Positions 43,294-52,764 of a stretch of DNA of 64,000 bases are shown piece by piece (positions within the stretch are counted from its first letter, which is position 1; each line of letters begins with the position of its first letter). A program made the position numbers and the translations under genes. This stretch comes from an uncultured Sphingomonas sp. Lineage in GTDB: Bacteria > Pseudomonadota > Alphaproteobacteria > Sphingomonadales > Sphingomonadaceae. Below the pieces are notes generated by a model that saw only the letters and a list, made by a program, of their open reading frames with translations, did no database searches and was not told the DNA's origin. The stretch covers positions 248,001 to 312,000 of the forward strand of contig NZ_CAJXWX010000001.1 in assembly GCF_913062585.1 (NCBI RefSeq), written 5' to 3'.

Positions 43294-44313
43294 TTGAAAG
43301 CCAGCGCCAACCAGATTCGCCAGGCGCTGGGCCGCCCCTCCGCCGATATCCGCCTCTATCTGCTCCACGGTCCCGATGAGGCGGGGGCGAGCGAACTGGC
43401 GCGGCTGCTGGCAAAGGCGATGGGCCCGGAGGCCGAACGGATCGACCTGGATTCGGCGACGCTGAAGAGCGATCCCGCCCGCCTGACCGACGAAGCCGCC
43501 GCCATGTCGCTGTTCGGCGGCCCGCGCCATATCCGCATCGCGAGTGTCGGCGAGGAGGGGCTTGCGGCCTTCACCGCCCTGCTTGAGGCGGAATCGGCGG
43601 GCAATCCGGTCGTCGCCATCGCGCCCACGGTCAAGACGACCGCCAAGATCGTCAAGCTCGCGCTCGATTCGCCGCGCGCCATGGCCTTTGGCTGCTACGC
43701 GCCCACCGCCGCCGATGCCGAACGGCTGGCGACGACGATCGGCGGCGAGATGGGACTGCGACTGGCCGCTGGCGTGCCCGCCCGACTGGTCGACGCGGCC
43801 GCTGCCGATCGCTCGGTGATGATGCGCGAACTGGAAAAGATCGCTCTTTATCTCAACGCCGCCCCCGACCGTCCGCGCGAAGTCGATCACGCCGCGATGG
43901 ACGCGATCGGTGCCGATCTGGGCGAGGTCGAGATGGGCGATGCGGTCGAGGCGGTGGTCGAGGGTCGCGTGAGTGATCTGGGCGGCGAACTGGCGCTGCT
44001 CGACGAAGGTGGCGCCTCGCCTATCCCATGGCTACGCGCGCTGGCCCGGCGACTGGTCGCACTGGCCGAGATGCGCGCGGATATGGATGCGGGCGAGCCG
44101 GTCGAGGCAGTGATGAAACGCCACCGCGTCTTCTTCCGCGACGAGGCGAAGACCACGCGGGCGCTCCGGCGCTGGAGCCCGGCGATGCTGGCGCGGGCGC
44201 TGGCCCGCATTCGGGCCGCCGAGCGTGCGGTGATGGCGCCGGGCAATGCCGGGGCAGTGCTGGCGGAGTCCGAGGCGACGATCATCGCGCAGGGGATTGC
44301 GCGGCGGGGATGA
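43294..44313 (+). CDS. holA: DNA polymerase III delta subunit
   Basis: The protein has 339 residues. It follows the delta-subunit pattern: KASANQIRQAL, YLLHGPDEAGASELARLLA (degenerate P-loop), FGGPRHIRIASVGEEG, ERLATTIGGEMGLRL, SVMMRELEKIALYL and the C-terminal collar domain. Delta opens the beta clamp during clamp loading. A TTG at 43294 is the best start: it lies 13 bases after lptE, homology begins there, and there is no ATG nearby. A family C repeat follows its stop, facing parB. Confidence 0.93.
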   Translation: MKASANQIRQALGRPSADIRLYLLHGPDEAGASELARLLAKAMGPEAERIDLDSATLKSDPARLTDEAAAMSLFGGPRHIRIASVGEEGLAAFTALLEAESAGNPVVAIAPTVKTTAKIVKLALDSPRAMAFGCYAPTAADAERLATTIGGEMGLRLAAGVPARLVDAAAADRSVMMRELEKIALYLNAAPDRPREVDHAAMDAIGADLGEVEMGDAVEAVVEGRVSDLGGELALLDEGGASPIPWLRALARRLVALAEMRADMDAGEPVEAVMKRHRVFFRDEAKTTRALRRWSPAMLARALARIRAAERAVMAPGNAGAVLAESEATIIAQGIARRG

Positions 44314-44321
44314 CCCCGTGA

Positions 44322-44398
44322 CCTTCGACTTCGCTCAGGCTGAACGGGGTTTGGGGTTCACAATACCAAAACCCGTTCAGGCTGAGCGAAGTCGAAGC
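44322..44398. repeat. intergenic repeat family C, copy 2
   Basis: The inverted arms CCTTCGACTTCGCTCAGGCT-GAACGGG and CCCGTTCAGGCT-GAGCGAAGTCGAAG enclose a short loop region (gtttggggttcacaataccaaaa). It lies between the convergent holA and parB genes. Confidence 0.85.
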
Positions 44399-44467
44399 CC
44401 ATGCCCCGCCCGCTCAAAAATCAAAAGCGAGTTGCGCCTGTCTGCGAAACAGACCGGCGTCCCGCTT

Positions 44468-45388
44468 TCAAATCCCCTCACCTGTCAGCCGCTGGCACAC
44501 CATGTCGAGCTGATCGAGCGTCGAATAGCTCAGGGTCAGAGTCCCGCCCTTCTCACCATGCGCGATCCGCACCGACAGGCCGAGCAGATCGGCGAGCTGC
44601 CCCTCCAGCGCGGCGATATCGGCATCCGCCGCGTCCTGCCCGCCGCTGCGAGGGGCCTTGTCGGCGCCGTTGCTCCCCTTACGCCCGCCGCCCTTGGCCT
44701 CGCGCGTGAGCTTTTCGGTTTCACGCACGCTCAGCCCACGCGCAATGACCTGATCCGCCAGCGACTCGACCTCGTCCGCACCCAGCAGCGCACGGGCATG
44801 CCCCATCGACAGTGCACCGGTGACCACCTGGGCCTGCACCGTGTCGGGCAGTTCCAGAAGGCGCAGCAGATTGGCGACATGGCTGCGCGACTTGTGGACG
44901 ATCTTGGCCAGCGCTTCCTGGGTATGGCCGAACTCGCCCGCCAGCCGCTGATAGGCCTGCGCCTCTTCGATGGCGTTCAGGTCCTGGCGCTGGATATTCT
45001 CGATCAGCGCAATTTCGAGCGTCTGGGCATCGTCGAAGTCGCGGACGACGACCGGAACCTCGTGCAGCCGTGCCCGCTGTGCCGCGCGCCAGCGCCGCTC
45101 GCCCGCGACGATCTGATAATCCTTGCCATGCGGCCGGACGACGATCGGCTGGATCAGCCCACGCGCCGCAATCGAGGCGGCGAGTTCGTCGAGCGCGGCT
45201 TCCTCGAAATGGCGACGCGGCTGGTCCGGGTGCGGCGACAGCGATCCGACGGGCAGCATCCGCACCCCGCCCGGCGTGGGCTGATCGCCCGGCTGTATGG
45301 GTGCCTCACGCGCGATGTCGCCGAGCAGCGCACCCAGGCCGCGCCCAAGACCGGGGCGCGGACGTTTGGCCGTCATCTCCCCGCTCAT
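44468..45388 (-). CDS. parB: chromosome-partitioning protein ParB
   Basis: The protein has 306 residues. The N-terminal LGRGLGALLGD motif interacts with ParA. The CTPase/ParB-N domain holds GERRWRAAQRA and IENIQRQDLNAIEEA. The central HTH binds parS (QEALAKIVHKSRSHVANLLRLL), and a C-terminal dimerisation domain follows. ParB spreads from parS as a CTP clamp. Three parS sites lie 0.8-7.4 kb upstream of the parB start at 46234, 48688 and 52765. The start overlaps the parA stop by 4 bases. This is a chromosomal, not a plasmid, par locus judging from rsmG-mnmG-mnmE. Confidence 0.96.
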   Translation of the reverse strand: MSGEMTAKRPRPGLGRGLGALLGDIAREAPIQPGDQPTPGGVRMLPVGSLSPHPDQPRRHFEEAALDELAASIAARGLIQPIVVRPHGKDYQIVAGERRWRAAQRARLHEVPVVVRDFDDAQTLEIALIENIQRQDLNAIEEAQAYQRLAGEFGHTQEALAKIVHKSRSHVANLLRLLELPDTVQAQVVTGALSMGHARALLGADEVESLADQVIARGLSVRETEKLTREAKGGGRKGSNGADKAPRSGGQDAADADIAALEGQLADLLGLSVRIAHGEKGGTLTLSYSTLDQLDMVCQRLTGEGI

Positions 45389-46179
45389 GCCGCCGCAGCC
45401 CCCGGCTGGGGCGTGCCGAGCGGCAGGCGCGCGATCAGCTCGCGGGCCAGCGCGATATAGGCCTGGCTGCCGACGCAGCGATGGTCATAGATCAAGGCAG
45501 GCAGGCCATGGCTGGGCGCCTCCGACAGTCGGACGTTGCGCGGAATCACCGTATCGAACACCACACCTCCCAAAACCGCGCGCACATCGGCCGACACCTG
45601 ATCGGTCAGCCGGTTGCGCCGGTCGTACATCGTCAACGCCACGCCCAATATGGCGAGGCCCGGATTGAATCGCGCGCGAATCCGCTCGACCGTCGTCAGC
45701 AGCTGCGACAAGCCCTCCAGCGCGAAGAACTCACATTGCAGCGGCACGAACAGCGAGTCGGACGCCACCATCGCATTGATCGTCAACAGCCCCAGCGAGG
45801 GCGGGCAATCGACCAGGACAATGTCCCAGTTACCCTGCGTCCGCCGCAGCGCATGGTCGAGCCGGTGCGTACGATTCTCGAAATCGACCAGCTCCAGCTC
45901 GGCTCCCGACAGGTCGACCGTCGCAGGCACCACGTCCAGCCGGGGCACCTGCGTATGCACCACCGCATCGTCGATCCGCGCCTCGCCCAGCAGGACGTGA
46001 TAGCTGGAAAAGGTCCGCTGGCTGTTGGGAATGCCAAGGCCGGTCGAGGCATTGCCCTGCGGATCGAGGTCGATCAGCAGGACGTGCAGACCGGTCGCCG
46101 CCAGGGCGGTGGCGAGGTTGATGGCGCTGGTGGTCTTGCCCACCCCGCCCTTCTGGTTCGCAATGGCTACGCAGATCAT
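45385..46179 (-). CDS. parA: chromosome-partitioning ATPase ParA (Soj)
   Basis: The protein has 264 residues. The deviant Walker A is KGGVGKTT (residues 10-17, with the signature Lys at 10), and the Walker B region is IVLVDCPPSLGLLT. No N-terminal HTH is present, so it is the small chromosomal type (ParA/Soj, Ia-like) that acts by nucleoid binding rather than autorepression. It moves ParB-parS complexes apart after origin duplication. The start overlaps the rsmG stop by 4 bases. Confidence 0.97.
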   Translation of the reverse strand: MICVAIANQKGGVGKTTSAINLATALAATGLHVLLIDLDPQGNASTGLGIPNSQRTFSSYHVLLGEARIDDAVVHTQVPRLDVVPATVDLSGAELELVDFENRTHRLDHALRRTQGNWDIVLVDCPPSLGLLTINAMVASDSLFVPLQCEFFALEGLSQLLTTVERIRARFNPGLAILGVALTMYDRRNRLTDQVSADVRAVLGGVVFDTVIPRNVRLSEAPSHGLPALIYDHRCVGSQAYIALARELIARLPLGTPQPGAAAA

Positions 46180-46790
46180 CGGGCCCCTACTCGGTCGAGG
46201 ATCACGATCGACGAGTCCGCCGAGGTGATGCTATGTTCCACGTGAAACACGAAGCGCCATCGCCGCTTGAGGGTCTTGATTTCGCGCTCGTCCAGGCGGC
46301 CGCGCGGGAGCAACCACCGCGTGTCCGGTTTGCCGCAATGGGCGGCGGCGCGCAAAAGATTTTCGACTGTCGCCACCGCACGAGCAGAAATAATATCCGC
46401 CTTCAACTGCACCGCCTCGATCTTGGAGGCGTGGACCGTCACCCGGTCGGCGATGCCCAGCGTCTCGGCACAGTCGCGCAGGAAATCGGCGCGGCGCTTG
46501 CGCGGTTCGACCAGCGCGACCTGCCCCGGCCATGCCAAAGCGACGACCATGCCGGGAAAACCACCGCCGGTGCCGATGTCGACCCACTGTCCGTCGGCGC
46601 GATCGGCCAGCGGAATCAGCTGCAACGAGTCGAGCGCATGGCGTGCCCAGATGGTCGGGATAGTCGAGGGCGCGATCAGATTCTGCTGGTCGTTCTCGAC
46701 GATCACCAGGTTGAGGAACCAGTCGATCTTAGCCGCCGCCTCTTCACCGAAGCGCTGGACCGCCCAGTCGCGAGCTTGGTCTTCGGTCAT
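46176..46790 (-). CDS. rsmG: 16S rRNA (guanine-527-N7) methyltransferase
   Basis: The protein has 204 residues. It is a GidB-type methyltransferase: [22 protein letters not shown], the SAM motif [16 protein letters not shown], and the [10 protein letters not shown] and [12 protein letters not shown] segments. It methylates G527 of 16S rRNA. Loss in other bacteria gives low-level streptomycin resistance. Its 3' part encodes FHVEH through a parS site (46234-46249). The start overlaps the mnmG stop by 4 bases. Confidence 0.95.
   Translation of the reverse strand: MTEDQARDWAVQRFGEEAAAKIDWFLNLVIVENDQQNLIAPSTIPTIWARHALDSLQLIPLADRADGQWVDIGTGGGFPGMVVALAWPGQVALVEPRKRRADFLRDCAETLGIADRVTVHASKIEAVQLKADIISARAVATVENLLRAAAHCGKPDTRWLLPRGRLDEREIKTLKRRWRFVFHVEHSITSADSSIVILDRVGAR
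46234..46249. other. parS site 1 (inside rsmG)
   Basis: TGTTCCACGTGAAACA is the 16-bp ParB-binding sequence, with the two arms drawn from the two common variants (TGTTCC / GAAACA). It lies within the end of the rsmG coding sequence, 55 bases from the parA start. Confidence 0.9.
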
Positions 46791-48622
46791 GCGGCCACCT
46801 TTCGGGCGTGGAGAAGCACCGCCGACAGGGCGGCCGGGGTAATGCCGCGAATCCGCGACGCGGCCGCCAGCGTGGCAGGCCGGGCGAGGCTCAGCCGGTC
46901 TATCATTTCCTGCGACAGGCCGGGAATGGCGGCATAGTCGAGTTCGGGCGACAACAGGATCTGTTCGTCGGCACGCAGCCGCGCGACCTCCTCCGCCTGG
47001 CGTTCGACATAGGGCGCATATCGCGCGTCCTCCAGCGTCTCGGCCACCACCGCCGGATCGCAGCCCTCCGCCGCATCGGGCGCGACATGCGCGAGCGTGA
47101 CGCCATCGAAGCGCAGCCACTCATAAGCCGTCCGCCGCGCGCCATCCTGGGCGATCGCCGCCCCGCTGCGTGCGAGATCGGAGGCGGTGCGGACCGTCGA
47201 CAGCCGCTCGCGCAAGGCCGCCTGCTGCTCCTGCCGCCGCCGCCGATGCGCCAGCCGCTCCGGCGACAGGCAGCCCGCCACCTCGGCGATGCCGTCCAGC
47301 CGCGTCTCGGCATTGTCGGCCCGCAGCGACAGCCGATATTCGGCCCGCGCCGTCAACATCCGATAGGGCTCGGTGACTCCCTGCAACACCAGATCGTCGA
47401 TCATCACGCCCAGATAGCTCGACGCGCGGTCGAGAATGACCGGGCTGAGATCGCAGGCATGGGCCGCGGCGTTCAGCCCGGCAATCAGCCCCTGCCCCGC
47501 CGCTTCCTCATAGCCGGTGGTGCCGTTGATCTGCCCGGCACAAAACACCCCCGCCAGCGCGCCCAGCGCCAGCCGGGCATCGAGCGCGCGCGGGTCGATA
47601 TGGTCATACTCCACCGCATAGCCGGGCAGCGTGATGACCGCCCGCTCCAGCCCCGGCATGGAGGCGATCATCGCCTCTTGCACATCGGTCGGCAGCGAGG
47701 TCGACAGGCCGTTAGGATAGACCAGCGGGTCGTCCAGCCCCTCGGGCTCCAGGAAGATCTGATGGCTGTCGCGGTCGGCGAAGCGCTTGATCTTGTCTTC
47801 GATCGACGGGCAATAGCGCGGCCCGTTCGCCTCGATCGCGCCGGTGAACAGCGGCGAGCGGTGAAAGGCCGCCGCGATGATCGCATGGGTCTCTTCGGTC
47901 GTCCGGGTGATCGCGCATGCGATCTGCGGCAGCGGTCGCGCCGCCGTCATCGGCGACATGGTCCAGGGATCGGTGTCGGAGGGCTGCTCGTCCAGCCTGG
48001 CCCAGTCGATGGTCCGACCGTCGAGACGCGGCGGCGTCCCGGTCTTCATCCGCGCCATCGGCAGGCCCAATGCGCGGAGCTGCTCCGCCATGCGGGTCGC
48101 GGCGCGCTCGCCGATACGGCCGCCGAGATGCCGTTCCTCGCCCCGGAACAGCCGACCGCCCAGGAACGTCCCCGTCGCCAGCACCACCGCGCGCGTCGAC
48201 AGGATCGTACCGTCGCCAAGCTGCACACCCGCAACCCGGTTGCCATCAAGGACCAGCGCCTCGGCCTCACCCTCCACGATGGTCAAATGGGGTTGCGCCG
48301 CCAGCATTGCCTGGATCGCCCCGGCATAGCGGCGCCGGTCGGCCTGGACGCGTGGCCCCTGCACGGCCGTCCCCTTGCTCCGGTTGAGCATCCGGTAATG
48401 AATCGCGCCCTGGTCCGCCGCACGGCCGATCAGCCCGTCAAAGGCGTCGACCTCGCGCACGATATGGCCCTTCCCCAATCCGCCGATCGCCGGATTGCAG
48501 GACATGGCGCCCAGGCCATGACGATCAAAAGACAAAAGGGCCGTCCGCGCACCCCGGCGCGCAGCCGCCGCAGCGGCCTCGGTTCCCGCGTGACCACCAC
48601 CGATCACTACGACATCAAACAT
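46787..48622 (-). CDS. mnmG: tRNA uridine-5-carboxymethylaminomethyl modification enzyme MnmG
   Basis: The protein has 611 residues. The FAD-binding motif [12 protein letters not shown] is at the N-terminus (residues 5-16). Also present are [32 protein letters not shown], and the C-terminal tRNA-binding helical domain. With MnmE it installs the cmnm5 group on wobble uridine 34. It is part of the operon DUF6489-mnmE-mnmG-rsmG-parA-parB, and the 82-bp gap to mnmE carries parS site 2. Confidence 0.97.
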   Translation of the reverse strand: MFDVVVIGGGHAGTEAAAAAARRGARTALLSFDRHGLGAMSCNPAIGGLGKGHIVREVDAFDGLIGRAADQGAIHYRMLNRSKGTAVQGPRVQADRRRYAGAIQAMLAAQPHLTIVEGEAEALVLDGNRVAGVQLGDGTILSTRAVVLATGTFLGGRLFRGEERHLGGRIGERAATRMAEQLRALGLPMARMKTGTPPRLDGRTIDWARLDEQPSDTDPWTMSPMTAARPLPQIACAITRTTEETHAIIAAAFHRSPLFTGAIEANGPRYCPSIEDKIKRFADRDSHQIFLEPEGLDDPLVYPNGLSTSLPTDVQEAMIASMPGLERAVITLPGYAVEYDHIDPRALDARLALGALAGVFCAGQINGTTGYEEAAGQGLIAGLNAAAHACDLSPVILDRASSYLGVMIDDLVLQGVTEPYRMLTARAEYRLSLRADNAETRLDGIAEVAGCLSPERLAHRRRRQEQQAALRERLSTVRTASDLARSGAAIAQDGARRTAYEWLRFDGVTLAHVAPDAAEGCDPAVVAETLEDARYAPYVERQAEEVARLRADEQILLSPELDYAAIPGLSQEMIDRLSLARPATLAAASRIRGITPAALSAVLLHARKVAA

Positions 48623-48687
48623 GCGCCCGCCCTACCGGAATGGTCGAGCAGCGTCAAAGCGATCCCACGCCCCTTTCGGCTGCTCAA

Positions 48688-48703
48688 CGTTCCACGTGGA
48701 ACA
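48688..48703. other. parS site 2 (mnmE-mnmG gap)
   Basis: CGTTCCACGTGGAACA matches the palindromic parS sequence in 15 of 16 bases; only the first T is C. It lies immediately after the mnmE stop codon (48705). Confidence 0.9.
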
Positions 48704-48704
48704 T

Positions 48705-49991
48705 TCACTTGCCGAGGCAAAAGCGTCCGAACAGCGCATCAAGCATCGTTTCGGTCGCGCTGACCCCCAGCACCTCGGCCAGCGCCTGACGCGCGATCCG
48801 CAATTCCTCCGCGACCAACAGGATGTCGTCGGACGGCGCGGCCATCAGTGCATGGGCGGCGCGGCGGCATTGTTCCTGCTGGTGCCGCTTGAACCCGATC
48901 GCATCTTCGCGTGGCAACAGCGTGGTGGCGGTGTCCGCGATCGCATCCCAGACAGCCGCCACGCTGGCACCATCGTCGCGACGTACCGCCAGCCGCCGCC
49001 CTTCGGGCAATGCCCCCCGCCCCGGCAGATCGGCCCGTGCGTGGAGCCAGATCGCATCGGCGCGTGGCGGTGAGGTGTCGGCCATCCACAGCAGAATATC
49101 CGCCTGGGCGATCGCCTCCTGCGCGCGGGTGACGCCGATCGCCTCGATCACGTCATCGGTGTCCTCGGCCAGGCCCGCCGTGTCGGTCAGCACATAGGCG
49201 ATCCCGCCGCGCAGCACGCTCGCCTCGATACGGTCGCGCGTCGTGCCCGCGATCGGCGAGACGATCGCCGCCTCCCGCTCGACCAGCAGGTTGAGCAATG
49301 TCGACTTGCCGCTATTCGGCGGTCCCGCCAGCACCACGCGGATCCCGTCGTGCAGCCTGTCCACTGGCGGCCGCTCGACCATTTCCAGCATGACACGGGC
49401 AAGCGCCTGCATCTCGCTCCTGATTCGCGCGACGCCGGCTTCATCGAGCGGCACGTCATCTTCCTCGGCAAAGTCGAGCATCGCCTCGATCATCGCGGAC
49501 AGCATCGCCAGCCTGTCCATCCAGCCGCGCACCGCCTGGCTCACCCGGCCCTCGACCGCGCTGATCGCCGCACGGCGCTGCCGCTCGGTCTGGGCTTCCA
49601 GCAGATCGGCCAGCCCCTCCGCCTCGGCCAGGTCGATCCGGCCGTTGAGCAACGCGCGACGGGTAAACTCGCCGGGCTCGGCGCGGCGAACACCCGGATG
49701 TTCGGCCAAGGTGCGTTCGACCGCCGCGACCACCGCGCGACCGCCATGGCAATGCAGCTCGACCAGATCCTCCCCGGTCGCCGTCGCCGGTCCGGGGAAG
49801 CAGAGCAGCAGCGCCGAATCCAGCACCGCCCCGCCCGCATCCTTCAGCGTCCTCAGGCTTGCCCGGCGGGCCTGGGGCAAAGGCCCGCCCAGCCGCTCGG
49901 CCGCCGTGAACGCCGCCGGGCCGCTCACCCGGATCACCGCAATCGCGGCGGGCGGCTGGCCGCTGGAGACGGCGAAGATCGTGTCGGTCAT
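48705..49991 (-). CDS. mnmE: tRNA modification GTPase MnmE
   Basis: The protein has 428 residues. The N-terminal formyl-tetrahydrofolate domain (MTDTIFAVSSGQPPAAIAVIR) is followed by helices and an inserted G domain: P-loop AGPPNSGKS (residues 222-230), IAGTTRD, and DTAGLAED. It ends FGRFCLGK, the C-terminal FCxGK that is invariant in the family. It partners MnmG. The start at 49991 is 8 bases after the stop of the DUF6489 gene and coincides with the homology limit. Confidence 0.96.
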   Translation of the reverse strand: MTDTIFAVSSGQPPAAIAVIRVSGPAAFTAAERLGGPLPQARRASLRTLKDAGGAVLDSALLLCFPGPATATGEDLVELHCHGGRAVVAAVERTLAEHPGVRRAEPGEFTRRALLNGRIDLAEAEGLADLLEAQTERQRRAAISAVEGRVSQAVRGWMDRLAMLSAMIEAMLDFAEEDDVPLDEAGVARIRSEMQALARVMLEMVERPPVDRLHDGIRVVLAGPPNSGKSTLLNLLVEREAAIVSPIAGTTRDRIEASVLRGGIAYVLTDTAGLAEDTDDVIEAIGVTRAQEAIAQADILLWMADTSPPRADAIWLHARADLPGRGALPEGRRLAVRRDDGASVAAVWDAIADTATTLLPREDAIGFKRHQQEQCRRAAHALMAAPSDDILLVAEELRIARQALAEVLGVSATETMLDALFGRFCLGK

Positions 49992-49999
49992 CGAAAGGA

Positions 50000-50230
50000 T
50001 CAGCCCTTCTGCCCCTCGAACATCCGGCGCCACATGCTCATGCTCGCCTCGCCCATCGGTGCCCAGTTGCGCATCATCGCCTCGATCATCTCGGGCTTTA
50101 CGCCGGACTGCATCGTGTCGAGCATCATCTGGACATAGCGTTCATGGATCGGCGTCAGGTCGGGCAGGCCCATGGCGCGGCGCGCCTCTTCGGGCGTGCA
50201 GTCGATTTCCACATTCACTTTCACAGCCAA
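50000..50230 (-). CDS. DUF6489-family small protein
   Basis: The acidic, probably helical protein has 76 residues. MAVKVNVEIDCTPEEARRAM opens it, and PDLTPIHERYVQMMLDTM, EMIEAMMRNWAPMGEASMSM and WRRMFEGQKG follow. It matches the DUF6489-type small proteins that precede mnmE in sphingomonads. There is no catalytic motif, signal peptide or membrane segment. It is first in the mnmE-parB operon and divergent from the dienelactone hydrolase gene by 63 bases. The function is unknown. Confidence 0.8.
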   Translation of the reverse strand: MAVKVNVEIDCTPEEARRAMGLPDLTPIHERYVQMMLDTMQSGVKPEMIEAMMRNWAPMGEASMSMWRRMFEGQKG

Positions 50231-50293
50231 TTCTCCTCACGCGACCAACTGAGGCATAAGGCGTTATCGTCGCGACGACCACAGGAGACCCGC

Positions 50294-50995
50294 ATGACTG
50301 CCATGAAGACCATCGCCGCCCCGCACGGCGAAGGCCCGTTCAACGCCTATTATGCCGAGCCGGAGGGCCAGCCGACCGCCGCGATCATCGTCATCCAGGA
50401 AATCTTCGGCATCAATGCGGGTATCCGCCGCAAATGCGATACGCTGGCGGAGGCAGGCTATCTGGCCGTCGCGCCCGATCTCTTCCACAAGATTGCCCCC
50501 GGCATCGAGCTGGACCCCGACATCCCCAACGAGATGCAACAGGCGCTCGACCTTATGGGCCAGTTCGACCAGGACGGCGGCATCCGGGATATCGAGGCGA
50601 CGATCCACGCGATCCGGGCCGAGCATGGTGCGGACTTCAAGGTCGGGGTGGTCGGCTACTGCCTGGGAGGGCGGTTGGCCTTCATGACCGCGACGCGCAC
50701 CGATGTGGATGCCAGTGTCGGCTACTATGCCGTCGGCATCGACGGGCTGCTCGGCGAGAAGCACGCCATCGCCAAGCCGGTCCTGCTGCACATTCCGCAG
50801 GAGGATCATTTCGTCGACAAGGACTCGCAGGCGCGGATGCATGAGGGGCTGGGCGACCACCCCAAGGTCACGCTGTACGATTATCCCGGCGAGGATCACG
50901 GCTTTGCGACCGAGTTCGGTCAACGTCGGTCGGACGAGTCCGCGAAGCTAGCGGACGAACGTACCATGGCGTTCTTTGCGGAGCATCTCCGCTGA
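50294..50995 (+). CDS. dienelactone hydrolase family protein
   Basis: The protein has 233 residues and an alpha/beta hydrolase fold. The catalytic Cys is in VGYCLGGRLAF, with the preceding Glu in IVIQEIFGIN. The Asp is in IPQEDHFVD and the His in DYPGEDHGFATE. Cys in place of Ser is the family hallmark. The substrate of the chromosomal housekeeping members is unknown; true dienelactone hydrolysis in chloroaromatic breakdown is unlikely without catechol genes nearby. The ribosome site is AGGAGA. Confidence 0.9.
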   Translation: MTAMKTIAAPHGEGPFNAYYAEPEGQPTAAIIVIQEIFGINAGIRRKCDTLAEAGYLAVAPDLFHKIAPGIELDPDIPNEMQQALDLMGQFDQDGGIRDIEATIHAIRAEHGADFKVGVVGYCLGGRLAFMTATRTDVDASVGYYAVGIDGLLGEKHAIAKPVLLHIPQEDHFVDKDSQARMHEGLGDHPKVTLYDYPGEDHGFATEFGQRRSDESAKLADERTMAFFAEHLR

Positions 50996-51003
50996 ACAAT
51001 CAA

Positions 51004-51097
51004 CACCCTCACCCTTCCCACCCGCCATGCGGGCGGGCCCCTTCCCTCTCCCATTGGGAGAGGGAGGGAGGCGCGAAGCGCCGGAAGGGAGAGGGTG
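51004..51097. repeat. intergenic palindromic repeat (family E)
   Basis: The arms CCCTCACCCTTCC and GGAAGGGAGAGGG flank two inner hairpins (cccgccatgcgggcggg and ccctctcccattgggagaggg). It lies between the convergent dienelactone hydrolase and lysK genes. The region at 106-256 is similar in style. Confidence 0.6.
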
Positions 51098-51102
51098 TGT
51101 TA

Positions 51103-52677
51103 TTACGCCGCCTTGGCCAGCGCCTCGGCGATCAGTTTGCGGCTGTTATCCACACCGTATAGCGCGATGAAGCTGCCCATGCGCGGACCCTGCGCCGATC
51201 CCAGCAGCGTCTCGTACAGCGCCTTGAACCAGTCGCGCAGCGACGGGAAGGCGTCGGTCTTGCCGATCTCATAGACGATGTTCTGGATATCCTCAGCACT
51301 CGCCCCCGCCGGGAGCTGGCCAAGCTGCGCATCCAGCTGGCGCAGCGCCTCGGCCTCATGCGGCTCGGGCGCGCGGCGCTGGAGCGTCGGGGCGACGAAG
51401 TCGCGGGCATAGGCCAGCGCATGGTCGATCAGCCGGTCCAGCTCGGGATATTTCGCGGCCGACGCCTCGGGCACGTAATTGGCGAGATAGCCCCAGACCT
51501 GCTCCTTGCTCGCCTCGCCCATCACCCCGACCAGGTTGAGCAGCAGGCCGAACGTCACCGGCAACTCGCCCTGCGGCAGCTTGCCGTCATGGATATGATG
51601 CACCGGATTGCCCAGCTGCTCCTTGAGCGACTGGGTCGGGTAGTTGGTGCGGAACTGCCAATATTCGTCCACGGCGCGCGGGATGACGCCCATGTGCAGT
51701 TGCTTCGCCTTTTTCGGTTCGCGGTAAGCGAAAAAGGCCAGGCTCTCCTCCGGCCCATAGGTCAGCCACTGGTCGAGGCTGAGGCCGTTGCCCTTGGACT
51801 TGGAGATCTTCTCGCCATGCTCGTCGAGGAACATCTCATAATTGAAGCCCTCGGGTGGACGGCCGCCGAGCACGCGCGCGATCTTGGACGACTGGGTGAC
51901 CGAGTCGATCAGGTCCTTGCCCGCCATTTCGTAATCCACACCCAGCGCGACCCAGCGCATCGCCCAGTCCACCTTCCACTGCAGCTTGGACAGGCCGCCC
52001 AGCGCCGACTGGACGATCCGCTCGCCCTCATCCTCGAAGGCGATCAGGCCAGCCTCGGCGTCGATTACCTCGACCGGCACCTGCAGCACGATGCCCGACT
52101 TGGGACTGATCGGCAGGACCGGCGAATAGGTGGCACGACGCTCGGCCCGCAGCGTGGGGAGCATCACGTCCTGAATGCCCTGAAAATGCTTCAGCACCAG
52201 CCGCAGCGCGTCGTCGAACCGACCCGAGGTGTAATACTCGGTCGACGAGGCGAACTCGTAATCGAAGCCATAGCGGTCGAGAAACTGCCGCAGCAGCGCG
52301 TTGTTGTGCGCGGCGAAGCTGTCGAACTTCTCGAACGGATCGGGCACCTGGGTCAGCGGCTTGCCGAGATGTTCGCGCAGCATCTCCTGGTTCGGCACAT
52401 TGTCCGGCACCTTGCGCAGGCCGTCCATATCGTCCGAAAAGGCGATCAGCCGGGTCTTCTGGTCGGACAGCGCGTGAAAGGCGTTGCGGACCATGGTGGT
52501 GCGCAGCACTTCGTTGAACGTGCCGATATGCGGGAGACCCGAGGGGCCATAGCCGGTTTCGAACAGGATCGGCTCGCCACCTGGCTTGCCGTCGGGATAG
52601 CGTTTGAGGAGCTTGCGCGCTTCCTCATAGGGCCAGGCCTTGGACTCGAGAGCGGTGGAGCGGAGTTCGTCTGTCAT
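51103..52677 (-). CDS. lysK: lysyl-tRNA synthetase, class I (archaeal type)
   Basis: The protein has 524 residues. The class I signatures are GPSGLPHIGTFNE (HIGH variant near residue 50) and EKISKSKGNG (KMSKS variant near 292). Most bacteria use the unrelated class II LysRS; class I is found in archaea, spirochaetes and many alphaproteobacteria. It charges tRNA-Lys. No class II lysS is in the window. The start at 52677 is the homology limit. It is read away from parS site 3. Confidence 0.96.
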   Translation of the reverse strand: MTDELRSTALESKAWPYEEARKLLKRYPDGKPGGEPILFETGYGPSGLPHIGTFNEVLRTTMVRNAFHALSDQKTRLIAFSDDMDGLRKVPDNVPNQEMLREHLGKPLTQVPDPFEKFDSFAAHNNALLRQFLDRYGFDYEFASSTEYYTSGRFDDALRLVLKHFQGIQDVMLPTLRAERRATYSPVLPISPKSGIVLQVPVEVIDAEAGLIAFEDEGERIVQSALGGLSKLQWKVDWAMRWVALGVDYEMAGKDLIDSVTQSSKIARVLGGRPPEGFNYEMFLDEHGEKISKSKGNGLSLDQWLTYGPEESLAFFAYREPKKAKQLHMGVIPRAVDEYWQFRTNYPTQSLKEQLGNPVHHIHDGKLPQGELPVTFGLLLNLVGVMGEASKEQVWGYLANYVPEASAAKYPELDRLIDHALAYARDFVAPTLQRRAPEPHEAEALRQLDAQLGQLPAGASAEDIQNIVYEIGKTDAFPSLRDWFKALYETLLGSAQGPRMGSFIALYGVDNSRKLIAEALAKAA

Positions 52678-52748
52678 GCTTTTGCCTCTGGCAAGGCGGG
52701 GCGTGATGCACAATGGGTTTTGCGGTTATCCCTAGGTTGTTCACGGTT

Positions 52749-52757
52749 TTATCCACA
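52749..52757 (+). promoter_or_regulatory. DnaA box beside parS site 3
   Basis: TTATCCACA is a perfect consensus DnaA-binding nonamer. It is isolated (no second box within the gap) and lies 7 bases from parS site 3. Confidence 0.55.
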
Positions 52758-52764
52758 GGGGTGA

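Noticed and set aside
46808..48763. 651-codon open frame on the plus strand
   Set aside because: Antisense to mnmG and into mnmE; no known protein similarity.
51146..51154. DnaA box TTATCCACA inside lysK
   Set aside because: A single nonamer within coding sequence with no neighbouring boxes; most likely chance.
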